Source: Paractinoplanes atraurantiacus
Lineage (GTDB): Bacteria > Actinomycetota > Actinomycetes > Mycobacteriales > Micromonosporaceae
Direction: 5' to 3'
DNA length: 64,000 nt
Assembly (NCBI RefSeq): GCF_900215205.1
Contig: NZ_OBDY01000007.1
Coordinates: 124,001-188,000, forward strand
The position numbers were made by a program, and so were the translations under genes. The notes beneath the pieces were generated by a model, which was not told the origin of the DNA, did not search any database, and worked only from the letters and a program-made list of their open reading frames with translations. This document shows, one piece after another, positions 33,273 to 41,543 of this stretch; position 1 is the stretch's first letter; each line of letters opens with the position of its first letter.

Positions 33273-33394
33273 GCCTCCGGCCTCGAACGGTGACAGCAAG
33301 CCGCCACGCGACGGCTTCAGCCGGGAAGCCGACCCCCAGGCGCCGCCTGCCTTCGGCCGCGAACGGTCACGGCGAGCCGCGCTCGGCGGGAAAC
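33273..33394. repeat. imperfect direct repeat in a convergent intergenic gap
   Basis: Two copies of a roughly 60-bp sequence, starting GCCTCCGGCCTCGAACGGTG at 33273 and GCCTTCGGCCGCGAACGGTC at 33349 (period 76), each followed by an AGCCG-rich segment and GGGAA. Between convergent genes; no coding sense. Possibly an intergenic repeat family of this genome. Confidence 0.5.
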
Positions 33395-33775
33395 TCAGCC
33401 CGGCCCTTCTCCGGGCGCCCGGGACGCGATGATCACGCGGTTGCCGTCCGGGTCGGCGACGGTGGCCATGCGCTCGCCCCACGGCTGGCCGGTGGGCTCC
33501 TGCAGCACCTCGGCTCCGCCGGCGCGTAACCGGTCGACGCCGGCGTCGCAGTCGTCGGCGTACACCCACAGGGTCACGCGGTCGTTGGCCAGGGCGCCCG
33601 GCTCGTCCTGCTGCCCGATGCCCAGATGGGAACGCCCCACCTGCACGCCCACGTAGGCCGGGTCGCCGTCGGGCGGGAACTGATACGTCACCTCGCCGCC
33701 GAGCAGGTCGCGGTAGAACCCCAGGCTCCGGGGCAGGTCGGATGTGGTCAGGATGGGAAACAGTTCGTCGAACAT
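33395..33775 (-). CDS. VOC-superfamily (glyoxalase/bleomycin-resistance-like) protein
   Basis: A 126-residue single VOC module: FPILTTSDLPRSLGFYRDLLGG, then a Tyr-containing beta core, RVTLWVYADDCDAGVDRLRA and PWGERMATVADPDGNRVIIA with the usual metal-ligand Glu. The ATG at 33775 is preferred because AGGATGAGG precedes it; an ATG at 33784 adds three residues. Such proteins bind or isomerise small molecules or give resistance; specificity unknown. Confidence 0.87.
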   Translation of the reverse strand: MFDELFPILTTSDLPRSLGFYRDLLGGEVTYQFPPDGDPAYVGVQVGRSHLGIGQQDEPGALANDRVTLWVYADDCDAGVDRLRAGGAEVLQEPTGQPWGERMATVADPDGNRVIIASRAPGEGPG

Positions 33776-33813
33776 GCGCCTCATCCTTGCCCGGGGGTAC
33801 GACACTTTCCCGG

Positions 33814-34434
33814 GTGTCCCTGTCTCACGTGTTCTGGATCGGCGGCGCGAGCGGCGCCGGCAAAAGCACCGTCGCCCGCGTCCTGAGCGCACGCCACGGC
33901 CTGCACCTGTACGACACCGACGCCGTCATGGGCGAGCACGCCGCGCGCAGCACCGAAGCGCAGATCACCGCGTTCAAGGCCATGACCATGGACCAGCGCT
34001 GGGTCGAGCGCAGCCCGCAAACCATGCTGGAGACCTTCCACTGGTACCGCGGTGAGGCCTTCGACCAGATCATCGCCGATCTGCGCGGCCTGCCCGCCGA
34101 GCCCGGGATCATCGCCGAGGGCTTCCGGCTACTTCCTCATCTCGTACGGCCGCATCTGCCTGACCAAGCGCAAGCGGTGTGGCTCCTGCCGACCCCCGGG
34201 TTTCGCCGTGCCGCCTTCGACAGCCGCGGCTCGACCTGGCGGATCGCCGGGCGCACCAGCGACCCCGAGCGGGCCCTGGCCAACCTGCTGGAACGCGACC
34301 GCCTGTTCACCGAACGGCTGCGCGACGAGGTCACTCGCGAAAACCTCCCGGCGATCACCGTGACCCCGGGCATGACCGAAGAGGAACTCACCGAGCAGGT
34401 CAGCCACTGTTTGAAGATCCACAGAGTCCGGTAG
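33814..34434 (+). CDS. P-loop small kinase-like ATPase
   Basis: A 206-residue protein with Walker A GGASGAGKST at about residues 10-19, then LYDTDAVMGEH (Asp positioned as in nucleotide or shikimate kinases), a central IIAEGFRLLPHLVRPHL, and LLERDRLFTERLRDEV. This is the AAA_33/adenylate-kinase-like fold used for small-molecule phosphorylation. GTG at 33814 is supported by GACACT ending 7 nt upstream (leaderless type). Substrate unknown. Confidence 0.85.
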   Translation: MSLSHVFWIGGASGAGKSTVARVLSARHGLHLYDTDAVMGEHAARSTEAQITAFKAMTMDQRWVERSPQTMLETFHWYRGEAFDQIIADLRGLPAEPGIIAEGFRLLPHLVRPHLPDQAQAVWLLPTPGFRRAAFDSRGSTWRIAGRTSDPERALANLLERDRLFTERLRDEVTRENLPAITVTPGMTEEELTEQVSHCLKIHRVR

Positions 34435-34493
34435 GCGACAAAAACGGCTTGACTCCGGCGCTACGGTCATTGCTCGGGAGAGCGTTTACCGTC

Positions 34494-35363
34494 ATGGGGG
34501 CTGGGGTGCGACGTGCCGACCGTGTGACCACTCACGAGTGGCCGCGCAGCCCCCGCATCGACGCCGGGCACGTGCTCGAGCGCATCGCCGACATCACCGG
34601 CGTCCGCCTCGAGCTCGAAGGTCCCGCGCCCGGCGGTGAGGTCGGCGCCGCCTACGTGCGCTGGCCCGACGGGCGCCGCTCCGTGCTGACCGAGGGCCGC
34701 TCCCGCACCGGCCCGCTGGTCGACAAGGCCCGCGCCGCCGGCGTGCCCACCGCCCGGCAGGAACTCGCCGCCCACGTCGACGGCGCCCGCGTCATCGTCC
34801 AGCAGCGCCTGCCCGGCACCCCGCCCGAGCGGGTCGACGCCGCCCTGATCCGGCAGATGATCGCCGTCAACGACCGCCTGGCCGGGCTGCTGGCCGGCGA
34901 ACCGGCCCCGAAACCGGCCGACCTGCACCTGACCGCCGACGGCCCCGGCTTCTGCCTGCACGAGCCCCTCGAACGCCACAGCGACCGCACCGCCCGCCTG
35001 CTCGAGCGCATCCACGCCATCGGCGCACAGCATCCGGCCATGGTCGGCGACGATCTCGTGCACCTCGACTTTCACCCGGGCAACGTCCTGGTCGTCGGCG
35101 GCCGCCTCACCGGCGTCATCGACTGGGACGGCGCCACCCGCGGCGACCGCCACTTCGACCTGGTCACCCTGCGGTTCATGCTGACCGGTCAAGACCCTTC
35201 GGCCGTACGCCTTCTCGACGAGCGCCTGGAAACCATCTCCGCCCGCCGCCGCCAGGCCTACTGGGCCCACATGAGCCTGCGCCTGGTCGACTGGTCCATC
35301 CGCCACCACGACGACGCCACCGTCGAGCACTGGCTCGACGTCGCCGAGTCAGGCCTGACCTGA
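34494..35363 (+). CDS. aminoglycoside phosphotransferase-like kinase (APH/ChoK fold)
   Basis: A 289-residue protein with the APH catalytic loop LVHLDFHPGNVLV (HxDxxxxN) and the metal-binding TGVIDWDGATRGDRHFDLV. Its N-lobe is reduced: YVRWPDGRRSVLTE and PLVDKARAAGVPTARQELAA stand in for the usual glycine loop and Lys region. Such enzymes phosphorylate antibiotics, sugars or other small molecules. The start could also be GTG at 34506. Ends in a 15-bp overlap with the convergent nucleotidyltransferase. Confidence 0.88.
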   Translation: MGAGVRRADRVTTHEWPRSPRIDAGHVLERIADITGVRLELEGPAPGGEVGAAYVRWPDGRRSVLTEGRSRTGPLVDKARAAGVPTARQELAAHVDGARVIVQQRLPGTPPERVDAALIRQMIAVNDRLAGLLAGEPAPKPADLHLTADGPGFCLHEPLERHSDRTARLLERIHAIGAQHPAMVGDDLVHLDFHPGNVLVVGGRLTGVIDWDGATRGDRHFDLVTLRFMLTGQDPSAVRLLDERLETISARRRQAYWAHMSLRLVDWSIRHHDDATVEHWLDVAESGLT

Positions 35364-36020
35364 ACCCGACCGGTCGAACACGTCACCGAAACCCCGCGCC
35401 CGCGCCACCGCCTCCAACGGTCCGAACAACATCGACGGCCGCTCCGACACCCGCGAGATCACAAAATCGGCCGTCCACGGATCCGGCAACGGATGATGAT
35501 CCAGCTCCCAGCGCAGATACCGGTGGTACGGCCGCACCCGCCCGAACACGGCGAACAGCGCACCCAGACACCACGCCGCCGCCTCCATCTCCTCCAGCCG
35601 CGCCACCTCGGCCCGCCCGTCCCGCCGGCTCTTGACCGCCCGCCGCACGAACTGCACATACCCGCCGAGCTGCTCACGAGCCATCACCTCGGCCTCCTCG
35701 GCCGACAACGACCCCTGCCGGCGCACCAGCTCCGCGATCCGCCCGTCGAGCCGGTCCAGCAGCACCCGCGCCCCCCGATACGAGTAACGCCGCCACCGAT
35801 CCGACACATCGGCCAGCTCCTCCACCGACAACACCGCCAGATCAAGCCGCGGCGAACTCGAACTGGGCCGCCACCGCGCCGCCCCACCCGTGATCACATA
35901 CGCGTCCACATCCGACCCCGCCGTCGCCACACCCCGGGCATGCGAGCCGGTCAACACCAGCCCCGCCACCCCAGGATCGTCACGCACCTCATCCATCAAC
36001 CCGGCCAGCACCTGACTCAT
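35349..36020 (-). CDS. nucleotidyltransferase-fold protein
   Basis: A 223-residue protein with the nucleotidyltransferase motif LTGSHARGVATAGSDVDAYV (GS...SDVD) near residues 23-41 and the third Asp in RLDLAVLSVEEL. The C-terminal half is helical and may be a HEPN-like or C-terminal substrate domain (LRWELDHHPLPDPWT). Role unknown; related proteins are antibiotic nucleotidyltransferases and toxin-antitoxin MNT antitoxins. No HEPN partner gene lies adjacent. Confidence 0.85.
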   Translation of the reverse strand: MSQVLAGLMDEVRDDPGVAGLVLTGSHARGVATAGSDVDAYVITGGAARWRPSSSSPRLDLAVLSVEELADVSDRWRRYSYRGARVLLDRLDGRIAELVRRQGSLSAEEAEVMAREQLGGYVQFVRRAVKSRRDGRAEVARLEEMEAAAWCLGALFAVFGRVRPYHRYLRWELDHHPLPDPWTADFVISRVSERPSMLFGPLEAVARARGFGDVFDRSGSGQA

Positions 36021-36855
36021 GGCCGAGTATCACCACACCCACCACCGAACGGCGCCCCCATAATCCCGCCGGGTGATCACCACCCGGACCATCCCCGCAG
36101 TTCAGCCCACCATTCAGGTCACCCGACAGTGGGGGCGGAGTGAATCGGAATTGAGCCCCTCACCCGCCCGCCCGGCCCGCCGCCGCGCATCCGGCCGGCC
36201 ACCATCGCATCGCCCGGATGTGACGACCCGCGCGCCGGTAAACGCCCGCGCTCATTCGCACCCGCCCGCCACTCGGGGCGAACCGATGATCAGCCCTGCG
36301 AGAGGGCGCCGGGTCCGGGTCCACCGTGAGGCATCGCGACCCAAGGGCCTGGGCCGCGGGGGTTATCCGATCCAGATCTCATGGTGCCGCCCCCGATCGT
36401 CCTGCGTGTCGCCGGCAGGTCGATGACGGTGTCGGTTCCGGCGACCAGGACGCCGGTGGCGGTCAGGCTGCGGACGATGAGGGTTGCGCCCGGTGCGGTC
36501 CGAGCACCCAGGCGGGCTTACCAGGCGCGGATCCCGGCGCCGACCTCGATGGCTGCGCCAAGCTACCGCGCCGGTGGAGGTATCGAGTGCGGACCTCGGT
36601 GTCGGCATCGATGGCTGCGCCCGGCTACCGGGCCGGTGGGAGGTATCGATCTCGGCCGCTGCGCCCGGGCCAACGGCCCCCGGCCCTCGGGGACGCCGGG
36701 TCCGGATCTCACGGTGCCGGCGCGCCCGACTGACCGTTCGGGGTGCGCCGGAACTGATCAAGGCGGCTCACGTCCGCGTGGTGGGGCTTCCGGCGGCGAT
36801 GTGATCAACAGCCCATGCCCGGGGCGTGCGGGGGCGTGCGATTATTACCGGCCTG
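36021..36855. other. 835-bp intergenic region with decayed repeats
   Basis: No supported gene. The left 300 bp hold the nucleotidyltransferase promoter and C-rich sequence. From about 36370 to 36760 are imperfect repeats, including a 62-bp tandem pair at 36527-36650 and related GATCTCATGGTGCCG and GATCTCACGGTGCCG words at about 36376 and 36705. On the minus strand parts read like coding sequence (APGATLIVRSLTATGVLVAG) but are broken by stops, so an eroded repeat-protein gene is possible. Confidence 0.5.
36527..36650. repeat. 62-bp imperfect tandem repeat
   Basis: Copy 1 starts GCGGATCCCGGCGCCG at 36527 and copy 2 GCGGACCTCGGTGTCGG at 36589. The inner part TCGATGGCTGCGCC..GCTACCG.GCCGG is nearly identical, ending GGAGGTATCGA. 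A third decayed piece (GCTGCGCCCGG) follows at about 36659. Confidence 0.65.
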
Positions 36856-37674
36856 ATGGACAGCACATCCCCTCCGCCGACGCCCTTCATGTGGCGGTTC
36901 ATGCTCCTGATCGCCCGGCTCGTCGTCCTGCCGCTGTGCCGGCTGCGCGTCAGCGGCAGCGTGCCGGCCGAGCTGCGCGGGCGGCCGCTGATCCTGGCCG
37001 CCAACCATGTCAGCCCGTTCGATCCGATCGTGATGACCGCCGCCTGCCACAAAGCCGGCATCGCCCCGCGGATCATGGCGACCGGCGGGCTGTTCGACGC
37101 GCCGATCGCCGGGGCCGCCATGCGCAAGGCCGGGCACATCCGCGTCGACCGCAACAGCACCCGCGTCGCCGACGCCCTGCCCGCCGCCACCCAGGCCCTG
37201 CGCGACGGCAACATGGTGCTGCTCTACCCGGAGGGCCGCATCGGCCTCGACCCGTGGATGTGGCCCGAACGCGGCAAGACCGGCGTCGCCCGCATGGCCG
37301 CCGCGGCCGGCGCCCCCGTGCTGCCCGTAGCCCAGTGGGGCGCCCACGCCGTCCTGCCCTACACCACCCCGGAACACCTGCTGCGCTCACTGCTGCACGC
37401 CATGCGCCGCCGCCCCGTCGTGCACGTGCGCTTCGGCGACGCCCCCGTCGACCTCTCCGGCGTCACCGGCACACCCGGCGCCCAGGCCATGCAGGCGACC
37501 CGGCTCATCATGGACGGCATCCACGACACCCTGGCCACCCTGCGCCCCACCGAGATGCAAACCCCGCACCACGTCGACACGACCCGCCGCACCGACCCGT
37601 CCCGCATCCGCCCCCGCCGCCCCACCGACGCGGCCGCCGAACAGCCCAACGCCGCGAAAGCCGACGCCGAGTAG
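36856..37674 (+). CDS. 1-acylglycerol-3-phosphate acyltransferase (PlsC-like)
   Basis: A 272-residue membrane-associated acyltransferase. ILAANHVSPFDPIVM contains the catalytic HX4D, and VLLYPEGRIG is the substrate-binding PEG motif. A hydrophobic N-terminal segment (FMLLIARLVVLPLCRL) anchors it. It transfers acyl chains to lysophosphatidate in phospholipid synthesis, or to a related acceptor. The C-terminal 50 residues are polar and Pro/Arg-rich, probably disordered. Monocistronic. Confidence 0.92.
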   Translation: MDSTSPPPTPFMWRFMLLIARLVVLPLCRLRVSGSVPAELRGRPLILAANHVSPFDPIVMTAACHKAGIAPRIMATGGLFDAPIAGAAMRKAGHIRVDRNSTRVADALPAATQALRDGNMVLLYPEGRIGLDPWMWPERGKTGVARMAAAAGAPVLPVAQWGAHAVLPYTTPEHLLRSLLHAMRRRPVVHVRFGDAPVDLSGVTGTPGAQAMQATRLIMDGIHDTLATLRPTEMQTPHHVDTTRRTDPSRIRPRRPTDAAAEQPNAAKADAE

Positions 37675-37732
37675 ACCGGCACCGAGCCCCGGCACCGCGA
37701 CGACTCCCGCGAACCGGCACACGGACGGTGCG

Positions 37733-38422
37733 TCAGCCGGCCTCTCCTAACTCGGCCAGACGCGCCTCCACCTCGGCCAGCTCGGCCCGCAACCGCTGGG
37801 CCTGGGCCTCCGCCTCGGCCCGCTCGGCGGACAGGATCTGCTCCACCGCCTCCTGCACACCCGGCACGTCGACCAGCGACACCATGCGCAGCGCCTCGGC
37901 CGGGCGGATCACATACGGCTTGGCCAGCGCCTTGGCCCCCTGGTTGGCCGCCACGGTCCACTCGCCCTCGGCGTAAGCGAGGGTGACGGTCAGCCCGGGC
38001 GCCGGTTTCGCCTTGACCGGCCGCGCCGGCGCCTTCTTCGGAGCCGGCGCCGGAGCGGGAGCCGGGGCGGCCGGCTCCTCGGCTGCCTTACGCGGGGCGG
38101 GCGGCGCCTTCACCGGCTGGTCGAGCACGAACGGGGGATCGGCCGGCTTCTCGGGCTCCGGGGGAGCGGGTGCCGCCTTTTTCGCCACGGCGCCACGCGG
38201 CGCCACGCGCAGATCGGCGGGGGAGAAGGGCAACTCGTCCTTACCGAAGCGCACCATCACGAACTCGTCGGACTCCGCCGGATCACCCAGGCCCACCACC
38301 TGGCCGATCTGGCCCGCGATCTGACCGGCCGCCTCGGTGAACTGCACCCGCGGCTTGCGGCCCGCCGACAGCCCGTCACGGATCGCCTGAAGCTCGTCGG
38401 TGTTCAACGCCGTCGCCACCAT
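37733..38422 (-). CDS. uncharacterised Ala/Pro-rich coiled-coil protein, probably LexA regulated
   Basis: A 229-residue protein: an N-terminal domain (about 1-80, TALNTDELQAIRDGLSAG and EFVMVRFGKDELPFSPADL), a Pro/Ala/Lys linker (PAPAPAPAPKKAPARPVKA), a small domain GLTVTLAYAEGEWTVAANQ, and a C-terminal coiled coil (AEAQAQRLRAELAEVEARLA). ATG at 38422 follows GAGGTGGGG; the frame extends to 38623 but that part lacks coding character. A near-perfect SOS box at 38439-38454 precedes it. No family recognised; DNA-damage induction suggested by the box. Confidence 0.8.
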   Translation of the reverse strand: MVATALNTDELQAIRDGLSAGRKPRVQFTEAAGQIAGQIGQVVGLGDPAESDEFVMVRFGKDELPFSPADLRVAPRGAVAKKAAPAPPEPEKPADPPFVLDQPVKAPPAPRKAAEEPAAPAPAPAPAPKKAPARPVKAKPAPGLTVTLAYAEGEWTVAANQGAKALAKPYVIRPAEALRMVSLVDVPGVQEAVEQILSAERAEAEAQAQRLRAELAEVEARLAELGEAG

Positions 38423-38438
38423 GCTGGACCCCACCTCT

Positions 38439-38454
38439 TCGAACGTTTGTTTGA
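38439..38454. promoter_or_regulatory. LexA (SOS) box
   Basis: TCGAACGTTTGTTTGA differs by one base from the actinobacterial/mycobacterial SOS palindrome TCGAAC-N4-GTTCGA. It sits 16 bp upstream of the ATG at 38422, between that gene and the VOC gene. Position and match make LexA repression likely. Confidence 0.65.
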
Positions 38455-38463
38455 ACAGTTCTA

Positions 38464-39213
38464 TCAGGCCCCTCCGACATTTCCCGGCAGCGGGGCACGG
38501 CCCGTCACGCAATACTCCCGGCCCACCGGATCGGTCAGCGTCGTCCACTGCCCCGGCACCCGCCGCACCACCGACGCACCGAGCTCCACATGCCGTCGCA
38601 CCTCGGCATCCACATCCGTACAAGCGAAATCCACGTGCATCCCCGCCTCAGCCGAACCGATCCGCTGGAACAACAGCTTCAACGGCATCCCGGCCCCACG
38701 CTCCAGATGCTCGAACTCCGGCAGATCCGACGGCCGCCGCGGCCAGCCCGTCAACCCGCTCCAGAACTCGATCTCCGCCTCGAACAGTGCCGACGGCACG
38801 TCCACACACAACTGATCCACCAGGCTGCGCCGCCCCGCACCCGGCCGCCGCTTCTCCCCATGCCACGGCACCAGGCAGAACACCACACCGGCGGGGGAGC
38901 GCACCACCACCAGATCCCCCTCGTCGAGCACCACGACCGCGCCACGCCCGACCGCCTCGGCCGCCGCCTCCGCCACGCTTTCGACATGCAAATCCGCGTG
39001 TGTACGAGGGGGAGCACCCGCCAAGACCTGCACCCGCAGATACGCGTCACCGTCCGCCGGCAGCAACGTCGCGAACTCACCGGCCGGACCACGCCGCGCC
39101 GACAACCCCGACCCGGTCACCGCCTGCCAGAACGGCTCCGCCACCCGCGACGGCGAATCCAGAAAACCCGTCACCCACCGCACCCGCACCACAGCCACCC
39201 CCACACCAGGCAC
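38464..39213 (-). CDS. two-domain VOC (glyoxalase-like) protein
   Basis: About 249 residues with two VOC modules. The first opens WVTGFLDSPSRVAEPFWQAVTG, followed by VVRSPAGVVFCLVPW; the second is VDVPSALFEAEIEFWSGLTG with HVDFACTDVDAEVRRHVELGA and TLTDPVGREYCVT. Start uncertain: GTGs at 39213, 39204 and 39198 are all in frame, and an upstream ATG would collide with the divergent gene. Probably a small-molecule binding or resistance protein; the metal site is not complete by eye. Confidence 0.85.
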   Translation of the reverse strand: MPGVGVAVVRVRWVTGFLDSPSRVAEPFWQAVTGSGLSARRGPAGEFATLLPADGDAYLRVQVLAGAPPRTHADLHVESVAEAAAEAVGRGAVVVLDEGDLVVVRSPAGVVFCLVPWHGEKRRPGAGRRSLVDQLCVDVPSALFEAEIEFWSGLTGWPRRPSDLPEFEHLERGAGMPLKLLFQRIGSAEAGMHVDFACTDVDAEVRRHVELGASVVRRVPGQWTTLTDPVGREYCVTGRAPLPGNVGGA

Positions 39214-39235
39214 CGAACCCGGAACAATACGGCCC

Positions 39236-39706
39236 ATGCGCATCCGCCCGGCCACTGCTTCCGACATCGCGGCCATCGCCGAGGTCGGCGCGAAAACCTG
39301 GCCATTGACGTACGCCTTCGCCGGCACCGACTACATCGCACACGGCCTCGCCACCTGGTGGTCCCCGCACGCCATCGCCCGCAGCCTGACCACCACCGAC
39401 GTCCTGGTCGCCGAAACCGAACCCAGCACCGTCATCGGCACCGGCAACATCGACCTGCGCGGCGAGACCGCCATCATCTGGAAGCTCTACGTCCTGCCCC
39501 CAGCACAGGGCACCGGCGCCGGCCACGCCCTCATCACCGCCCTGACCGACCGCGCGCCCGGCCGCACCGTCCAGCTCGAGTACACCGACGGCAACCACCG
39601 CGCCGCCCGCTTCTACGCCGCGCACGGCTTCACCGAACTGCGCCGCGAACCCTCCGGCACCCCCGGATGGCCCGACACCGTCTGGCTCACCAAGGAGCAG
39701 CCATGA
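39236..39706 (+). CDS. GNAT-family N-acetyltransferase
   Basis: A 156-residue GNAT: IRPATASDIAAIAEVGAKTW at the start, VLPPAQGTGAGHALITAL as the acetyl-CoA loop (Q/R-x-x-G-x-G/A), YTDGNHRAARFYAAHGF as motif B. Probably acts on a small molecule or amine. ATG 39236 is preceded by AACAAT 8 nt upstream and no clear Shine-Dalgarno sequence. First of four overlapping genes. Confidence 0.9.
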   Translation: MRIRPATASDIAAIAEVGAKTWPLTYAFAGTDYIAHGLATWWSPHAIARSLTTTDVLVAETEPSTVIGTGNIDLRGETAIIWKLYVLPPAQGTGAGHALITALTDRAPGRTVQLEYTDGNHRAARFYAAHGFTELRREPSGTPGWPDTVWLTKEQP

Positions 39707-40293
39707 CCGACGCCGCCGAATTCGACGCCCTCTACAACGCCCCTCAACACCCGCCCTGGGAGATCGGCCGCATCCAGCCCGCGCTCACCGGCGTACTCCA
39801 ATCAGATCTGCCCGGTCCTCACGTCCTTGACCTCGGCTGCGGCACCGGAGACCTGGCCATCGCCCTCGCCCGCCGCGGCTACGACGTCACCGGCGTCGAC
39901 GTCTCGGCCGTCGCCATCGACACCGCCCGTGCCAAAGCCGGGGGACTGCCGATCCACTTCGAGGTCCAGGACGCCACCGCACTGACCCTGCCCACGACCT
40001 ACAACACCCTCATCGACTGCGGCCTGCTGCACAACCTGCACCGCCGCGGACACGCCGACGGCTACCTCGCCCGGCTCCCCGAGCTCGCCGCACCCGGCGC
40101 CACCCTCATCGTCCTGGCCATCGCCCACGAAGGCACCCAGGACTGGGGACTCACCGAGGACTACCTGCACACCGCCTTCGCCGCACCCACCTGGACAGCC
40201 ACCACCATCGAACGGACACAGATCACCGCCGACGACGCCGGCACCCACCTGCTCCTGCCCGCGCTCCTCCTCCGTACGACGAAAGCCTCCTGA
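39703..40293 (+). CDS. SAM-dependent methyltransferase, TehB-like
   Basis: A 196-residue class I methyltransferase: motif I HVLDLGCGTGDLAIALARRG, motif II VTGVDVSAVAIDTARAKA, motif III-like DATALTLPTTYNTLIDCGLL. ATGA overlap with the preceding GNAT and one-base TGATG overlap with the next methyltransferase. Small-size enzymes of this class modify thiols, metalloids or drugs; substrate unknown. Confidence 0.9.
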   Translation: MTDAAEFDALYNAPQHPPWEIGRIQPALTGVLQSDLPGPHVLDLGCGTGDLAIALARRGYDVTGVDVSAVAIDTARAKAGGLPIHFEVQDATALTLPTTYNTLIDCGLLHNLHRRGHADGYLARLPELAAPGATLIVLAIAHEGTQDWGLTEDYLHTAFAAPTWTATTIERTQITADDAGTHLLLPALLLRTTKAS

Positions 40294-41012
40294 TGCCCCT
40301 CATCAGTTACAACGCCACCGACGCCCACGCCTTCGCCGAGACCCGGCACCTGACCGGCGACGCCCTCGCCGCGTGGCGCACCGCCATCAGCCACCACGTG
40401 CACCCACAAACCCGGCTGCTCGACCTCGGGGCCGGCACCGGCAGCTGGACCCAGGCCTTCCAGACCTGGTGGCCCCAAGCGCAGATCACCGCCGTCGAAC
40501 CCTCACCCGCCATGCGCGACCACGCCCTCGTACCCACCCTGGCCGGGCACGCCGCCGACATCCCCCTGCCCGCCGACAGCGTCGACGCCGTCTGGCTCTC
40601 CACCGTCATCCACCACATCCCCGACCTGCCCGCCGCCGCCCGCGAGATCCACCGCGTCCTCACACCAGGGGGAGTGGTCCTCATCCGCACGGTTTTCCCC
40701 GGACGCCACCATGACATCACGCTGTTCCGCTACTTCCCCGAAGCGGCCGCCGCACTCGAGCGCTACCCGAGCGTCACCGACGTCCAAGACGCGTTCGCCG
40801 ACTTCACCACCATCGCCCTGCAACCCGTACCGCAGAAAACCGCCGACTCACTCACCGACATCGCGCAAACCCTGCGCCGCGAGGCACACACCCCACTGCA
40901 ACTGATCACCGACCAGGCGTACGCCGACGGACTCGCCCGCCTCCACAAGGCCGCCCGCGACAGCACCACACCGGTCATCGACAGCCTCGACCTGCTCGTC
41001 CTGCGCCGATGA
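40293..41012 (+). CDS. SAM-dependent methyltransferase
   Basis: A 239-residue methyltransferase with TRLLDLGAGTGSWTQAF as motif I, ITAVEPSPAMRDHAL as motif II, and the LPADSVDAVWLSTVIHHI and RVLTPGGVVLIRTVFPGRHH segments. Distinct from its upstream neighbour in length and motifs, so not a recent duplicate. Coupled on both sides by stop/start overlaps. Confidence 0.9.
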   Translation: MPLISYNATDAHAFAETRHLTGDALAAWRTAISHHVHPQTRLLDLGAGTGSWTQAFQTWWPQAQITAVEPSPAMRDHALVPTLAGHAADIPLPADSVDAVWLSTVIHHIPDLPAAAREIHRVLTPGGVVLIRTVFPGRHHDITLFRYFPEAAAALERYPSVTDVQDAFADFTTIALQPVPQKTADSLTDIAQTLRREAHTPLQLITDQAYADGLARLHKAARDSTTPVIDSLDLLVLRR

Positions 41013-41527
41013 GCGTCATCCTGCACGGCGCTCGCGTGCTGCTGCGCCCCTGGACCCTCTCCGACACCGACTTCGTCCTCACCCTGACCAGCGACCCGCT
41101 CATCCCACTGATCAGCGCCGTCCCCGCAGCGCCGGACCCGGACGCCGCCCGCGCCTTCATCACGGCCCAGAACAAGCGGCACACCGAAGGCCGCGGCTGG
41201 GCCTGGGCCGTGGTCGACGACGGCCGGCCGATCGGCTACGTCGGCGCTCTCTGGACGGCACAGAACGCCGGCCGCGCCTCCATCGGATATTGGACCGGGG
41301 GACAAGCCCGCCACGCCGGCCTCACCACCGACGCCGTCACCACCGCCGCCGCCTGGCTGCTCACGGACGGCGGCATCGCCCGGCTGGAGGCCTACGTCGA
41401 ACCCTGGAACACCGCCTCGGCCCGCGTCGCCGAAAAAGCAGGCTTCCACCGCGAAGGGCTCATGAAATCGTTCGCACCCATCGGAGGGCACCGCAAAGAC
41501 GCCTACCTGTACGCCCGCATCAGCTGA
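41009..41527 (+). CDS. RimJ/RimL-type GNAT acetyltransferase
   Basis: A 172-residue protein of the Acetyltransf_3 class: VLLRPWTLSDTDFVLTL, ASIGYWTGGQARHAGLTTDA (acetyl-CoA loop region), LEAYVEPWNTASARVAEKAG and FHREGLMK. ATGA overlap with the methyltransferase, last gene of the four-gene coupled run. Substrate may be an N-terminal amino group or an amine-bearing compound. Confidence 0.9.
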   Translation: MSVILHGARVLLRPWTLSDTDFVLTLTSDPLIPLISAVPAAPDPDAARAFITAQNKRHTEGRGWAWAVVDDGRPIGYVGALWTAQNAGRASIGYWTGGQARHAGLTTDAVTTAAAWLLTDGGIARLEAYVEPWNTASARVAEKAGFHREGLMKSFAPIGGHRKDAYLYARIS

Positions 41528-41543
41528 TCTACCATCGACGGCC

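Noticed and set aside
34441..34493. TTGACT at 34449 as -35 of the kinase gene
   Set aside because: The only TANNNT candidate (34487) is 32 bp away, far from the usual 17-18 bp spacing.
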